From Prevotella sp. tf2-5 (GTDB taxonomy: Bacteria; Bacteroidota; Bacteroidia; Bacteroidales; Bacteroidaceae): DNA of 64,000 nt. The stretch covers positions 1 through 64,000 of the forward strand of contig NZ_FOWK01000003.1 of NCBI RefSeq assembly GCF_900115435.1, in the 5' to 3' direction. Position numbers and translations under genes: made by a program. The notes below the pieces were generated by a model. That model was not told the DNA's origin. It saw only the letters and a list, made by a program, of their open reading frames with translations, and did not search any database. Every line of letters begins with the position of its first letter. Within the stretch, counting starts at the first letter, position 1. Of this stretch, positions 55,702-64,000 are shown one piece after another.

Positions 55702-56516
55702 AAGCGATGCGGGATGAGTGAGAAACGACGTGTGAAGCCTATCAGGAAACGATGTGTATAGACATGTTGTTTCAGCTGATTGACTTTGTATTGCTGATAG
55801 TTGCCGAGGTAACCGATGCGCAGTGTCCACTTGCCTGTGAGGTTGGCATCAAGGGTGAGCATCTGGCGCCATTCCGGAGCTGTTACAAAAGTCGTGAATA
55901 CCACGTTATGGTCGTAGTTGCCGCGATTGAATATCTCATAGTATGACTGTCCGTAGTTGGGTGAGAACATCACGCCAGCCAAAGGTAGGTTCAGTTCATA
56001 GCGTACCATCATCGGCTTATGGAAGAGCGTGAACTTGTAGGAGGCAATACCAGTAGGCATGATATTCAGATGGAAACGAGCCTGAGCTGGATTGTTGGAG
56101 TTAGAGGTGTTATAAATGAATCCCAGTGTGGCATTTCCCAGGGCACCAGCCTGTAATGTCAACCGATGGTCGAATAAGCTCCAGTTATAGAACTTTCCCC
56201 AATAGAAATTATAGGCACCCTCTAGTTCTTTTCTGGAATTCGCACGATCATGGACATAGGAAAGGTTTGCCTCATGCTCCATCAGTGTGCTCCATCTGCG
56301 TTGTGGTCTCTTTCGTTCTACTGTGGCAACGAAACTGATACCCACCCCTTTGAAATGCTCTGCGGAAAGATAGGTGTCCAGGATATTCGTGCCTCCTACA
56401 CCTATCATACGACTGCTGGTAATAATCTTTGCCGAGTCACTCTGGGCACTAAGGGGTAGGTGCACGAGGGTAAGCAGGGTGAGCAGGCAGAATAGAGGTT
56501 TACTGATAGTCATCAT
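55698..56516 (-). CDS. DUF3316 family exported protein
   Basis: A 272-residue protein with signal peptide (MMTISKPLFCLLTLLTLVHLPLSAQ). Aromatic-rich beta pattern (YNFYWGKFYNWSLFDHRLTLQAG) ending in GFTRRFSLI, a terminal Phe/Leu suggestive of a small outer-membrane barrel. It overlaps parC by 17 bases and the S41 gene by four. Function unknown. Confidence 0.75.
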   Translation of the reverse strand: MMTISKPLFCLLTLLTLVHLPLSAQSDSAKIITSSRMIGVGGTNILDTYLSAEHFKGVGISFVATVERKRPQRRWSTLMEHEANLSYVHDRANSRKELEGAYNFYWGKFYNWSLFDHRLTLQAGALGNATLGFIYNTSNSNNPAQARFHLNIMPTGIASYKFTLFHKPMMVRYELNLPLAGVMFSPNYGQSYYEIFNRGNYDHNVVFTTFVTAPEWRQMLTLDANLTGKWTLRIGYLGNYQQYKVNQLKQHVYTHRFLIGFTRRFSLIPHRL

Positions 56517-59205
56517 CGGAGAATAGGTTTTGCTGTCCAGTCAGTTCATCTAATACCTGTTGCTGGCTCTTGCCGGCATCAGGGTCGAGGTTTTCTTCCT
56601 CTTCCTCAACAGGATCGACAGGTTCGGTAGGTTCTGTGGGGAAGCGCAGAGGCTCCAGTTCCACGATACTTTCCGTCTGGTTAGTGGTGAGTCTCTTACC
56701 TTTAGCCTTATAGCCTTTGACGGCAATAAACTGTTCTACGTCAATCTCCTCGCTGCCCCGGAACTCATCAGCTCCTCCATAGGTGACCAGGATACGTGGG
56801 TAAACTTGGTCAGTCAACAGTAGCTGTTGCGAGTTAGGATTCTCGCCCAGGTAGTTCTGTTTTTTCTTCGAGGCTTCCATCAGGAAACGCTTGACATATG
56901 GGTAGCCTTGGTTGTCGGCATCATAGAGGACACAGCTCCATACCTTTTCCGCCTCGTATTTCTCCAGGAGGGCAATGTTATCCTCAAAATGGACGTTGAC
57001 ATCGAAACCGGAGAGGTAGTAGTCACCATTTTTGAGAATGACGAGGATGGCATCTCCATCGTTGAACTCTCCCAGCAGTCGTCCGTGCTCGTCGTAGTTG
57101 AGACGGTTGACATCGGGGTCGTACCACACCTTGCGTCCACCCAGTGTGGAGTGTCCGTGACTCTTGAGTCCGATGCGGTGTATCTGGTATTTCGTAAGGA
57201 TGACGCCTTTGGCGCTGCGTCCTTTGATGCCAACCTCCGAGAAGTCCTTGTCGAAGAAAATCTTCTTGAGTTTGGGAGCCGGGTCAAGCGTCACTTTAAT
57301 CACCTCCGCCTCACCATTTGGATTGGCAGTGAAATAGACCACCTTCGACCCAGGTGTACCGTTGGTGATGTCATACTCACGGTCACGGGTAATCGATGGT
57401 ACGTTGAAGCGCTTGATATAGTAGATGCCCTTCTTTCCGTCACGATAGACGGCGTTATAGATGGTGCGCTGGTCGTTTTTCTTGAAGACACCCAGCCATA
57501 GCACGTTCTTACCCACAAACAGCTTGTCGGCAACACGTACCACCTTCATCTTACCGTCTTTGTAGAAGATGATGATATCGTCAATATCGGAGCAGTTACA
57601 TACGAACTCGTCTTTCTTCAGTCCTGTCCCGATGAAACCGTCCGAGCGGTTGATGTAGAGTTTCTGGTTTGCCTCTACGACCTTCGTTGCCACGATGGTG
57701 TCGAAGTTACGAATCTCCGTCAGGCGTGGATGGTCCTTGCCGTATTTGTCCTTGAGGAATTGGAACCAGTCGGCGGTCACTTCCACGAGGTTGGCGAGGT
57801 CGTGGTCTATCTCGTCAATCTCCGCTTTGATGCGAGCCATCAACTCATCCGCCTTGTCTTTGTTGAACTTCAGGATGCGTTGCATCTTGATTTCCAACAG
57901 CTTGAGGATGTCGTCCTTGGTGACCTCACGTACCATCTGTGGATAGTAAGGTGTCAGTCGCTCGTCGATATGCTCGCAGACAGCATCGATAGTCGGTGCT
58001 TGTTCGAATTTCTTATCTTTATAGATACGCTCCTCGATGAATATCTTCTCGAGGGAGTAGAAATGCAGTTGCTCCAACAATTCCCCCTTGCGGATCTCCA
58101 ACTCTTGTCTGATGAGGTCTTTCGTCCGGTCCACAGAGTGGCGCAGCACATCAGATATGGTGAGGAACTGTGGTTTGTTATCCTCGATGACACAACAGTT
58201 GGGTGAGATGTTGATCTCACAGTCGGAGAAGGCATAGAGGGCATCTAGTGTCTTATCAGAGGAGACACCAGGAGCCAGTTGTACTTGTATCTCCACCTTC
58301 GCCGCTGTCAGATCCTCCACATGGCGTGCCTTGATTTTTCCCTTCTCTATCGCCTTGAGGATAGAGTCAATCAGCGTCTCTGTCGTCTTGGAGAAAGGAA
58401 TCTCACGGATGACGAGTGTCTTCGGGTCGAGTTTTTCAATTTTGGCACGTACTTTCAGTACGCCACCTCGCTGTCCGTCATTGTATTTCGAGACATCGAT
58501 GGAACCACCTGTGGGGAAGTCGGGGAAGAGCTGGAAAGGCTCGTTGTGTAAGTAGGCGATTGCCGCGTCGCAGATTTCCACGAAGTTATGGGGCAGAACT
58601 TTCGTCGACAAGCCTACAGCGATACCCTCGGCACCCTGAGCAAGCAGCAATGGGAACTTCACAGGCAGGGTGATAGGTTCCTTGTTCCTGCCGTCATACG
58701 ACATCTGCCATTCTGTGGTCTTGGGATTGAAGACGGTGTCGAGGGCGAATTTCGACAGGCGTGCCTCGATATATCGGGGAGCAGCCGCTTTGTTGCCTGT
58801 CAGGATATTACCCCAGTTACCCTGTGTGTCCACCAGCAGCTCTTTCTGTCCCAGCTGTACCAGAGCGTCACCGATGGAGGCATCGCCATGCGGATGAAAC
58901 TGCATGGTATGTCCCACGATATTCGCTACTTTGTTGAACCTGCCGTCATCCATACGTTTCATGGAGTGCAGGATACGTCGCTGTACGGGTTTCAGTCCGT
59001 CCTCGATATGTGGAACGGCACGGTCGAGGATGGTATAAGAGGCATAGTCCAGAAACCAGTTCTGGTACATGCCACTCAGATGGTGTACGGCGGCAGCGTC
59101 GAAGCGGTTGACTGGTTGATAGTCAGAGTGAGCTTCGGAGTTCTCGGAAAATTCGGAGACCTCTGAGCTCTCTGAGTCTTTGATGTCTTTAATCTCGTCG
59201 TCCAT
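56500..59205 (-). CDS. parC: DNA topoisomerase IV subunit A
   Basis: A 901-residue type IIA topoisomerase subunit that cuts and rejoins DNA during decatenation. Signature DGLKPVQRRILHSM near 70 and the catalytic Tyr in AAAPRYIEARLSKF. Beta-propeller repeats occupy the C-terminal half, followed by an acidic, Pro/Glu-rich tail (FPTEPTEPVDPVEEEEEN). The N terminus carries about 35 extra acidic residues. No ParE neighbour. GyrA is the main alternative, but lack of a GyrA box favours ParC. Confidence 0.9.
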   Translation of the reverse strand: MDDEIKDIKDSESSEVSEFSENSEAHSDYQPVNRFDAAAVHHLSGMYQNWFLDYASYTILDRAVPHIEDGLKPVQRRILHSMKRMDDGRFNKVANIVGHTMQFHPHGDASIGDALVQLGQKELLVDTQGNWGNILTGNKAAAPRYIEARLSKFALDTVFNPKTTEWQMSYDGRNKEPITLPVKFPLLLAQGAEGIAVGLSTKVLPHNFVEICDAAIAYLHNEPFQLFPDFPTGGSIDVSKYNDGQRGGVLKVRAKIEKLDPKTLVIREIPFSKTTETLIDSILKAIEKGKIKARHVEDLTAAKVEIQVQLAPGVSSDKTLDALYAFSDCEINISPNCCVIEDNKPQFLTISDVLRHSVDRTKDLIRQELEIRKGELLEQLHFYSLEKIFIEERIYKDKKFEQAPTIDAVCEHIDERLTPYYPQMVREVTKDDILKLLEIKMQRILKFNKDKADELMARIKAEIDEIDHDLANLVEVTADWFQFLKDKYGKDHPRLTEIRNFDTIVATKVVEANQKLYINRSDGFIGTGLKKDEFVCNCSDIDDIIIFYKDGKMKVVRVADKLFVGKNVLWLGVFKKNDQRTIYNAVYRDGKKGIYYIKRFNVPSITRDREYDITNGTPGSKVVYFTANPNGEAEVIKVTLDPAPKLKKIFFDKDFSEVGIKGRSAKGVILTKYQIHRIGLKSHGHSTLGGRKVWYDPDVNRLNYDEHGRLLGEFNDGDAILVILKNGDYYLSGFDVNVHFEDNIALLEKYEAEKVWSCVLYDADNQGYPYVKRFLMEASKKKQNYLGENPNSQQLLLTDQVYPRILVTYGGADEFRGSEEIDVEQFIAVKGYKAKGKRLTTNQTESIVELEPLRFPTEPTEPVDPVEEEEENLDPDAGKSQQQVLDELTGQQNLFSDDDYQ

Positions 59206-59259
59206 GAATGTTTATATCTTGATAAGTGTATTTATTTGTTCCAAGTAGCTTTCCCCTTG

Positions 59260-61311
59260 TCAGTTTACACGCAGGCAGAGCATTGTAAGGTCATCGTTGG
59301 GAAGGGCACCGTTACGATGTCTCTCTACCTCTCTTTCCATCACTTCAATGACCTGTTGTGCTGTCTCATAACGTGTCTTATGCAGAATCTCCAGCAGTTG
59401 CTCGTCGCCAAACTGCTGTTGTTCTTTGTTCTCTGCCTCGTTTAGTCCATCAGAATAGACAAACAGGGGATGATCTTTGACAGACTCCAGCTCTTGTCCG
59501 ACAAACTGCAAGTCGGGCCACAGGCCAATGGGCGCGTTTGACTCTACATCCATAAACCGTCCACCTAAATCCCCGTCTCCCATTACAGGTGGGTTATGTC
59601 CGGCATTACAAAAGAAGAGGTGTCCTGTATTCATATCAACCAGACCGATGAAAAGAGTGACGAACATACCCATCTCATTATCCTCGGTCAGCTCATTGTT
59701 CATTTCCGTAGCAATCTGCTCTGGTTTCATTCGCTGGGCAGAGAGGGTGCGGAACATCCTTGCCACCTGAGCCATGAAGAGCGAGGCGGGGACCCCCTTT
59801 CCACTAACATCTCCCACACAGAAATAGAGTAAGTCCTCGACGACCAGATAGGAATAGAGGTCACCTCCCACCTCCTTGGCAGGTTTCATCATAGCATAGA
59901 GGTCGAGCCCCTGGTGCTTGGGGAAGACATGAGGAACCATCGACATCTGGATATCTCTGGCAATTCGCAGCTCACTCTCAATCCTTTCCTTCTGGGTTGT
60001 CGTCTCCTCCAATTGGTCATACGCGCTTTGCAGCTTGTCGTTAGCAACGGCAAGTCGGTGCTCAGCCTTACGACGGTAGGCGGAGTATAGGATGAAAAAG
60101 ACCACGAACAACACCAGTACACCGGCTGTCCCGATGAATCGCTGTTGTTGGATTCTTGCCTGATGAAGAGCGATCTCAGCCTCCTTCTGTTCCGTTTCGT
60201 AGACAGCGGCAAGTTCTGCCGTCGTATTACTCTTGTTCTGTTCTATCGCTTTGTCAAGGGCGTCAGCCAACTGGATGGAGAATCTGGAAACAGAATCCTT
60301 ACGATCCGCCCCCACGTTAGCCCTCAGCTTAGGAATCAAGAAGAGCTGGATAGTCTCCAGCGAGAGGTCGAGTCCCCAATCGTCTATCACATGGTCGAGG
60401 TCCCTGAAATTATCGGCAGCCTCACTATAGCGTCCAGCAGCCAGCAGGTAGTCGTTGGCAGTCAGTCGTCCGTCAGCAGAGCGTCCGAACTCGGTGTCTT
60501 TCACACTCTCGTAGATTTGTGCCGCCTTCTTCGTGTCTCCGAGTCCTTGCAGGGCGATAGCCTCCAGCAGTTGCAGTCTGATGCGGAAATCAAAGGCGCT
60601 AATGGTGTCGGCATGAGGCTTGCGCTCATAGAGTCCTATCATGTCACGAGTCCGTTGCAGCCAAGGGAGCACCATATTATATTTCTTGGCGTTGCAATAG
60701 TCAATGACGGTATTGACCATTGCGTCGATAGACTGTCTGGAGTCTATGCCTTTCTCGTCCTTCTCGCAAACCTGCATATTGAGGTCGTAAGCATGCTCGT
60801 AATACTTCTCGGCTTCCTCGTCGTGTCCTAAGTTGAGCTGACAAGCTCCGATGGTGTTGTAAAGGGCTCCAAGGGCACGGATGTTCTGCTCCTTATTCTG
60901 CTCCATCCGTTTCACGGTCTCGATGGCGACCTTCAAAGCGGCTTCATAGTCACCTTTGGCAACTTGTCGAGAGGTGAGGTTGATGGCAACAGTGTTTTGG
61001 AGGGAACGTTGCTGGTCATTCTTGGGTTCGGCATCTACCACTTTCTGATAATAGATCTCCGAACGGCGTCTCTGTCCCATCCGGTTATAGACCCATCCCC
61101 TTGCCTGGTTGACCCTGATGTCGCTCAGCAGTCCTGTGGGCTCCAGACTGTCCACCAAAGCCAGCATACGCTCAAGGTCTCCTTCTTTCTGAGCGGCATT
61201 TACCAGGCTGTCGGCATAGTTCTTCTTCTCTACTTTCCGCTTCGCGTCGTCGCATGAAGTGATGGTAAGTAGAGTAAGGAGCGTCAGCAAAAATGCGATT
61301 CTTATTCTCAT
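59260..61311 (-). CDS. TPR-containing membrane PP2C/SpoIIE-type phosphatase
   Basis: A 683-residue protein: lipoprotein-type signal (LLTITSCDD), ~350 residues of TPR-like helices, a membrane segment (TAGVLVLFVVFFILYSAYRRK, about 397-417), a coiled coil (LEETTTQKERIESELRIARDIQMSMVP) and a C-terminal SpoIIE/RsbU PP2C domain. Metal-binding residues are seen in EVGGDLYSY and GDVSGKGVPASLFMA; DGLNEAEN near the end. It may dephosphorylate an anti-sigma antagonist in response to a periplasmic signal. No partner is nearby. Confidence 0.88.
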   Translation of the reverse strand: MRIRIAFLLTLLTLLTITSCDDAKRKVEKKNYADSLVNAAQKEGDLERMLALVDSLEPTGLLSDIRVNQARGWVYNRMGQRRRSEIYYQKVVDAEPKNDQQRSLQNTVAINLTSRQVAKGDYEAALKVAIETVKRMEQNKEQNIRALGALYNTIGACQLNLGHDEEAEKYYEHAYDLNMQVCEKDEKGIDSRQSIDAMVNTVIDYCNAKKYNMVLPWLQRTRDMIGLYERKPHADTISAFDFRIRLQLLEAIALQGLGDTKKAAQIYESVKDTEFGRSADGRLTANDYLLAAGRYSEAADNFRDLDHVIDDWGLDLSLETIQLFLIPKLRANVGADRKDSVSRFSIQLADALDKAIEQNKSNTTAELAAVYETEQKEAEIALHQARIQQQRFIGTAGVLVLFVVFFILYSAYRRKAEHRLAVANDKLQSAYDQLEETTTQKERIESELRIARDIQMSMVPHVFPKHQGLDLYAMMKPAKEVGGDLYSYLVVEDLLYFCVGDVSGKGVPASLFMAQVARMFRTLSAQRMKPEQIATEMNNELTEDNEMGMFVTLFIGLVDMNTGHLFFCNAGHNPPVMGDGDLGGRFMDVESNAPIGLWPDLQFVGQELESVKDHPLFVYSDGLNEAENKEQQQFGDEQLLEILHKTRYETAQQVIEVMEREVERHRNGALPNDDLTMLCLRVN

Positions 61312-61551
61312 TTATTTCTTGATGAGTGATGCTACCCATAGGATGGCGACAGCACCGATGATGGCAGTACCGAGTTGTCCTAAGATACCACCCCAGGTGA
61401 TGCCCAGCTGGTCGAAAAGCCAACCGCCTACCAGACCGCCAAAGAGTCCCAGAACGATGTTCATAATCAGTCCGAAGCCTCCGCCTTTCATCAACTTACC
61501 TGCGCAGAATCCTGCCAGGCATCCTAAAATAAGTGATCCAATCAGTCCCAT
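61312..61551 (-). CDS. GlsB/YeaQ/YmgE family membrane protein
   Basis: A 79-residue small membrane protein with glycine-rich helices (LIGSLILGCLAGFCAGKLMKGGGFGL, GGLVGGWLFDQLGITWG), matching the transglycosylase-associated (GlsB) family of stress proteins. Its stop directly abuts the start of the phosphatase gene, so co-translation is likely. The 5' leader has an AGCCC...GGGCT hairpin. Confidence 0.88.
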   Translation of the reverse strand: MGLIGSLILGCLAGFCAGKLMKGGGFGLIMNIVLGLFGGLVGGWLFDQLGITWGGILGQLGTAIIGAVAILWVASLIKK

Positions 61552-61606
61552 AATAATATTACGTTTTGGTTAATTCCTATAAAAGCCCCTGTTCTAAGGG
61601 CTGTTG

Positions 61607-61614
61607 CAAAGTTA
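61607..61614 (-). promoter_or_regulatory. -7 box of the glsB-phosphatase operon
   Basis: TAACTTTG on the minus strand, 56 bases upstream of ATG 61551. Confidence 0.55.
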
Positions 61615-61708
61615 GTAATTATTTCTGAATTAAGGAAACTTTTGTTAGTTTTTCTTTAGAAAACCTTTATGATATCCCAAAGAATTAGTTTCTTTGGAGA
61701 AGTTCCCG

Positions 61709-61806
61709 AAGATACTCACGCATTCCCGAACTTCGTTCGCCTACCCGTAGCCTTTCGAAAAAACTCAAGATTTTCTTGGTTTTTTGCTCATTTAATCGTA
61801 TCTTTG
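61709..61806 (+). promoter_or_regulatory. Promoter-bearing palindromic element, copy 4 with insertion
   Basis: Outer arms AAGATAC (61709-61715) and GTATCTT (61798-61804). Inner hairpin AAAAAAC-T-CAAGA / TCTTG-GTTTTTT (61758-61785). -33 TCTTG with TTGG (61776-61779), -7 TATCTTTG 61799-61806. About 30 extra bases, including CGAAC-TTC-GTTCG, lie between outer and inner left arms. Confidence 0.7.
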
Positions 61807-61855
61807 TGCCATTAATTAACCTAATTAGCAACTATGGGATATAATATCAAGTTCA

Positions 61856-62179
61856 GTGTGCATCGACTCCGTCGGCTTCACCCCCGACAGACAATTCCTC
61901 AAGCAGTTGCACGAGCACGGCTACCATTTCGTCAATGCCACAGGCAGAGGACGGGTGGGGCACTCTACCGAACAGTCGGAGGAACAGGTAAAAATGCGGC
62001 TCGACCAATGGTTTAGCAGTCATGAGATGCTGACATGCAGGCAGATGATGGGACTTTTCGGTATAACAAGGTATATGGCGAATAAATGGCTTGACAGTCT
62101 TTGTGTCACCCCTTCACCCTATCTGTATCCGAAGAAGATAGGGGGAACCGTTTGTTATTATCGTCATACTAAGAAGTGA
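61856..62179 (+). CDS. Small protein of unknown function, start uncertain (possible frameshift)
   Basis: From GTG 61856 the frame encodes 107 residues (CIDSVGFTPDRQFLKQLHEHGYHF, then SSHEMLTCRQMMGLFGITRYMANKWLDSL, a possible HTH). An ATG at 61834, well placed after the promoter, opens MGYNIKFSV in another frame. Losing two bases in the GTGTG run at 61856-61860 could have separated them. Either the gene starts at GTG or it is a frameshifted or phase-variable gene. C-terminal PYLYPKKIGGTVCYYR hints at a winged-helix. No family recognised. Confidence 0.55.
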   Translation: MCIDSVGFTPDRQFLKQLHEHGYHFVNATGRGRVGHSTEQSEEQVKMRLDQWFSSHEMLTCRQMMGLFGITRYMANKWLDSLCVTPSPYLYPKKIGGTVCYYRHTKK

Positions 62180-62183
62180 GAAG

Positions 62184-62347
62184 GCATCCTAAGCAGTTGC
62201 AAGTGCCGTTGTCATCGATGTAAAGTGCCGTTATAAGCAATCGTTACAAGCATCCTAATCGGTTGTCGACTCCAGTCGACAGGGTTGCTGACTCCAGTCG
62301 ACAAGGTTGCTGACTCCAGTCGACAGACCTGCTGACTCTATGTCAAC
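62184..62347. repeat. 22-bp periodic tandem array
   Basis: Units start at 62184, 62206, 62228, 62250, 62272, 62294, 62316 and 62338, always 22 bp. Late units share GACTCCAGTCGACA(A/G)GGTTGCT; early units share AAGTGCCGTT and GCATCCTAA-CAGTTG. GTCGAC-TCCA-GTCGAC in one unit is a near-palindrome. The region lies between the 3' ends of convergent genes. Confidence 0.85.
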
Positions 62348-62352
62348 CATCG

Positions 62353-63447
62353 TTAACTATCTTCTTTCATCCAGGAGGTGACGGTCTGACCCATGAAACG
62401 CTTGAAGGCGAGACCGAAGGTGGCATAGCTGCGGAACCCACTCTCGTTGGCAAGTTCCAGGGCAGTAAACTGTTGCTTCTGTTTCTTCCTCTCACGATAG
62501 AGTTTTACGAAGTGCTGGATACGCAGTCTATTGATGTAAGCATTATAGGAGATACCCTCTAGTGCGAAATAAGTACTCAGATAGGTGCGATTGGTGCCAA
62601 TCGCCTTGCTGAGCTCGTCGAGGGTGATGTCATGACGCAGGTAAAGCTGGGTGTCCTCGCAGAGCTCTTTCAGCTGGGTGCCGATGCCGGAGGGAATCGT
62701 CAGCGCAGCTTCTGAGGCCGTCTGTGTGTCGATGCTGACAGCCTCCTCTTGGGGAATGGGCTCCAACTGCTGTAATGTCTCCACACGCCATAGTAGGAGA
62801 GCTATTAGGATGAGGTCGTTCACCTGAACCCAATACGCATAGGCGATATGGCTGACATTGTTGCCATAGATGCCGAAGAAAAGGAAGAAGATTGTCAGCA
62901 CCAACAGACTCTTCCACACCTCCTTGTGCTCCAGGTCGGCATAGTTGTCGCGCAGCCAGTAGCTATACTGTCTTACATGATACACGAAGTAAAGCAGACT
63001 GGCAAGGACCAGCCATTGGAAATAGGTGATGGATATCGTTAGGAAGGTTTCGTCGTGCCGGATGATACATACTGCCAGTCCGACAAGTAAAGGCAATAGC
63101 GACAGGATGACTGGCAGGAGCGAACGCCTGCGGTCTTGCAGCATGGAGAGTAGTATACCGGCCACTGTGATAATCAGTGTCGCACCGTCAAGTCCGACAG
63201 CTATAGCTAAGTACGCTAAGGAGTCAGGGTATTGTCGGAAGAATTCTAATTGAAACCACCACCCATGACTCAAGACCATAACGGCAAAGAAAGCTGCTAC
63301 CCAACGGCGCAGACGTATGGACGAAATGATATCAGGGGCGAAGGCATTACCCCTTCGAAAGAGTGTATAACAGCAGGCAGCGGCAGCCACAAAGGTCACT
63401 CCTGCGTATAACATGACATAAAAAATGTCTACATCGTATTGTATCAT
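62353..63447 (-). CDS. Membrane-bound AraC-type transcription regulator
   Basis: A 364-residue protein. The first ~240 residues hold six or seven membrane helices (YAGVTFVAAAACCYTLF, ATLIITVAGILL, LLVLTIFFLFFGIYG). The C-terminal ~100 residues are an AraC HTH: ELSKAIGTNRTYLSTYFALEGISYNAYINRLRIQHF and LANESGFRSYATFGLAFKRFMGQTVTSW. Such sensors often control a nearby polysaccharide gene set; the adjacent esterase on the plus strand is a candidate target. Confidence 0.88.
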   Translation of the reverse strand: MIQYDVDIFYVMLYAGVTFVAAAACCYTLFRRGNAFAPDIISSIRLRRWVAAFFAVMVLSHGWWFQLEFFRQYPDSLAYLAIAVGLDGATLIITVAGILLSMLQDRRRSLLPVILSLLPLLVGLAVCIIRHDETFLTISITYFQWLVLASLLYFVYHVRQYSYWLRDNYADLEHKEVWKSLLVLTIFFLFFGIYGNNVSHIAYAYWVQVNDLILIALLLWRVETLQQLEPIPQEEAVSIDTQTASEAALTIPSGIGTQLKELCEDTQLYLRHDITLDELSKAIGTNRTYLSTYFALEGISYNAYINRLRIQHFVKLYRERKKQKQQFTALELANESGFRSYATFGLAFKRFMGQTVTSWMKEDS

Positions 63448-63471
63448 TTTTTCACATCCTGATTGCTACTG

Positions 63472-63503
63472 CAAAGTTAGCAACTATTTCCGAATGTTCC
63501 AAA
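63472..63503 (-). promoter_or_regulatory. Promoter of the AraC-type regulator
   Basis: -7 TAACTTTG (63472-63479) and -33 TTTG (63500-63503) on the minus strand, spacing 20 bp. Confidence 0.65.
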
Positions 63504-63552
63504 TTATTCTGATAAGTTTCTGTAAAAAACTTGTAGTCTGAGAAAAAAAGTG

Positions 63553-63560
63553 TATATTTG
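63553..63560 (+). promoter_or_regulatory. -7 box of the esterase gene
   Basis: TATATTTG, 30 bases before ATG 63590. Confidence 0.55.
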
Positions 63561-63589
63561 CACCATCCAATAAACTAATGACAACAACT

Positions 63590-64000
63590 ATGAGAAAAAT
63601 GATGATGATGGCTACCCTCTGTCTGATGGCAGTGGTAGCACAGGCTCAGCAGAACTTGAGCTGGGGACAAGGTCCTCAAGTAGTATCTCCCGATGTGCAT
63701 GCTGACAACAGTGTTACTTTTAATCTGATAGCCCCGGAAGCACAGAAGGTACAGATCACTGGTGATATGCTGCCTACAAAGAAGGTGGAATTCGGCGGTA
63801 ATATTTACGACGCTCCTGGAGTGGTCGACTTGGTGAAGAACGACAAGGGCGTATGGAGTTTCACTACTGAGCCGCTGATGCCAGAGCTCTATACCTATAA
63901 TATGATTGTGGACGGTGTGAAGATCATCGACCCGCTGAACGTCTACAACATCCGTGACATCAACAACCTGTTCAGTGTGTTGCTCATCGGTGGTGATGCA
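63590..64000 (+). CDS. CE1-type esterase with N-terminal E-set domain (5' part, runs off window)
   Basis: Open to the end of the window. The start MRKMMMMATLCLMAVVAQAQQ is a signal peptide, followed by an E-set/CBM48-like domain (VTFNLIAPEAQKVQITGDML, then SFTTEPLMPELYTYNMIVDG), the usual N terminus of Bacteroidetes feruloyl/acetylxylan esterases of the CE1 family. An in-frame ATG at 63578 is the alternative start. The catalytic domain is outside the window. Confidence 0.75.
   Translation, partial: MRKMMMMATLCLMAVVAQAQQNLSWGQGPQVVSPDVHADNSVTFNLIAPEAQKVQITGDMLPTKKVEFGGNIYDAPGVVDLVKNDKGVWSFTTEPLMPELYTYNMIVDGVKIIDPLNVYNIRDINNLFSVLLIGGDA

Noticed and set aside
62184..62347. CRISPR array
   Set aside because: Units are contiguous with no constant repeat/unique spacer alternation, unit length is 22 bp, and no cas gene is present.

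Overview
The window is a chromosomal segment of a Bacteroidales bacterium, most likely Prevotella or a close relative (Segatella/Hoylesella). Evidence: promoters of the Bacteroidetes type (TAnnTTTG at -7 with TTTG about 20 bp upstream), almost no Shine-Dalgarno sequences, and strongly Prevotella-like protein sequences and gene orders (YceD-rpmF-fabH-era-der; guaB-ppiC-surA-ostA-mutL). The assignment to genus is inference.

Layout. 1-390: the end of an rRNA operon (23S 3' end, 5S, terminator). 400-8000: an orphan histidine kinase, the YceD/L32/FabH/Era/Der cluster with two small envelope proteins, and a convergent MlaE/MlaF-type lipid ABC transporter. 8.1-13.0 kb: lptB, then a four-gene minus-strand operon (CDP-alcohol phosphatidyltransferase, flippase-like membrane protein, HisC/CobD-like PLP enzyme, LicC-like nucleotidyltransferase) that looks like a lipid head-group pathway. 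13.7-14.6 kb: a gene-free stretch packed with nested inverted repeats, including a perfect 38-bp AT palindrome. 14.6-20.2 kb: tig, clpP, clpX, recQ. 20.2-27.7 kb: guaB, two parvulin-type chaperones, an OstA/LptA-like protein and mutL. 27.8-31.9 kb: an OmpA porin, two identical tRNA-Val(TAC) genes flanking a PaaK-type ligase and an ACT protein, and an HU-like gene behind four 22-bp operator-like repeats. 32-45.1 kb: purB, an RGG-rich pseudouridine synthase, asnS, a CvfB-like protein, lolD, a CPA2 antiporter, a carboxylesterase, a GH31 glucosidase/xylosidase, asd.

45.18-54.40 kb is a compact 9.2-kb integrative element inserted in the 3' end of a tRNA-Val(GAC) gene. Direct evidence is a 22-bp duplicated core at both ends, a tyrosine integrase next to the tRNA, and paired AAAAATGCAGTAA arm sites inside both ends. 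It carries a serine recombinase, a Toprim primase-like protein, a RepA-like ATPase, two excisionase-type HTH proteins, an iteron-like region between primase and ATPase, and several unknown small proteins, but no recognisable relaxase or virion genes. It appears to have replaced both the tRNA 3' end and the tRNA operon's terminator with its own copies.

54.4-64 kb: tRNA-Val(GAC) and tRNA-Leu(TAG), an S41 lipoprotein protease, a DUF3316 protein, topoisomerase IV subunit A, a TPR/PP2C phosphatase, a GlsB-like protein, a small unknown gene with a possible 2-nt frameshift, an eight-unit array with exact 22-bp period, a membrane-bound AraC-type regulator, and the start of a CE1-type esterase.

The most novel non-coding signal is a dispersed promoter-bearing palindrome found upstream of lptB, purB, the CPA2 antiporter, the gene at 61.8 kb and (degenerate) tig: its arms differ between copies but remain complementary, and the promoter boxes lie within the arms.
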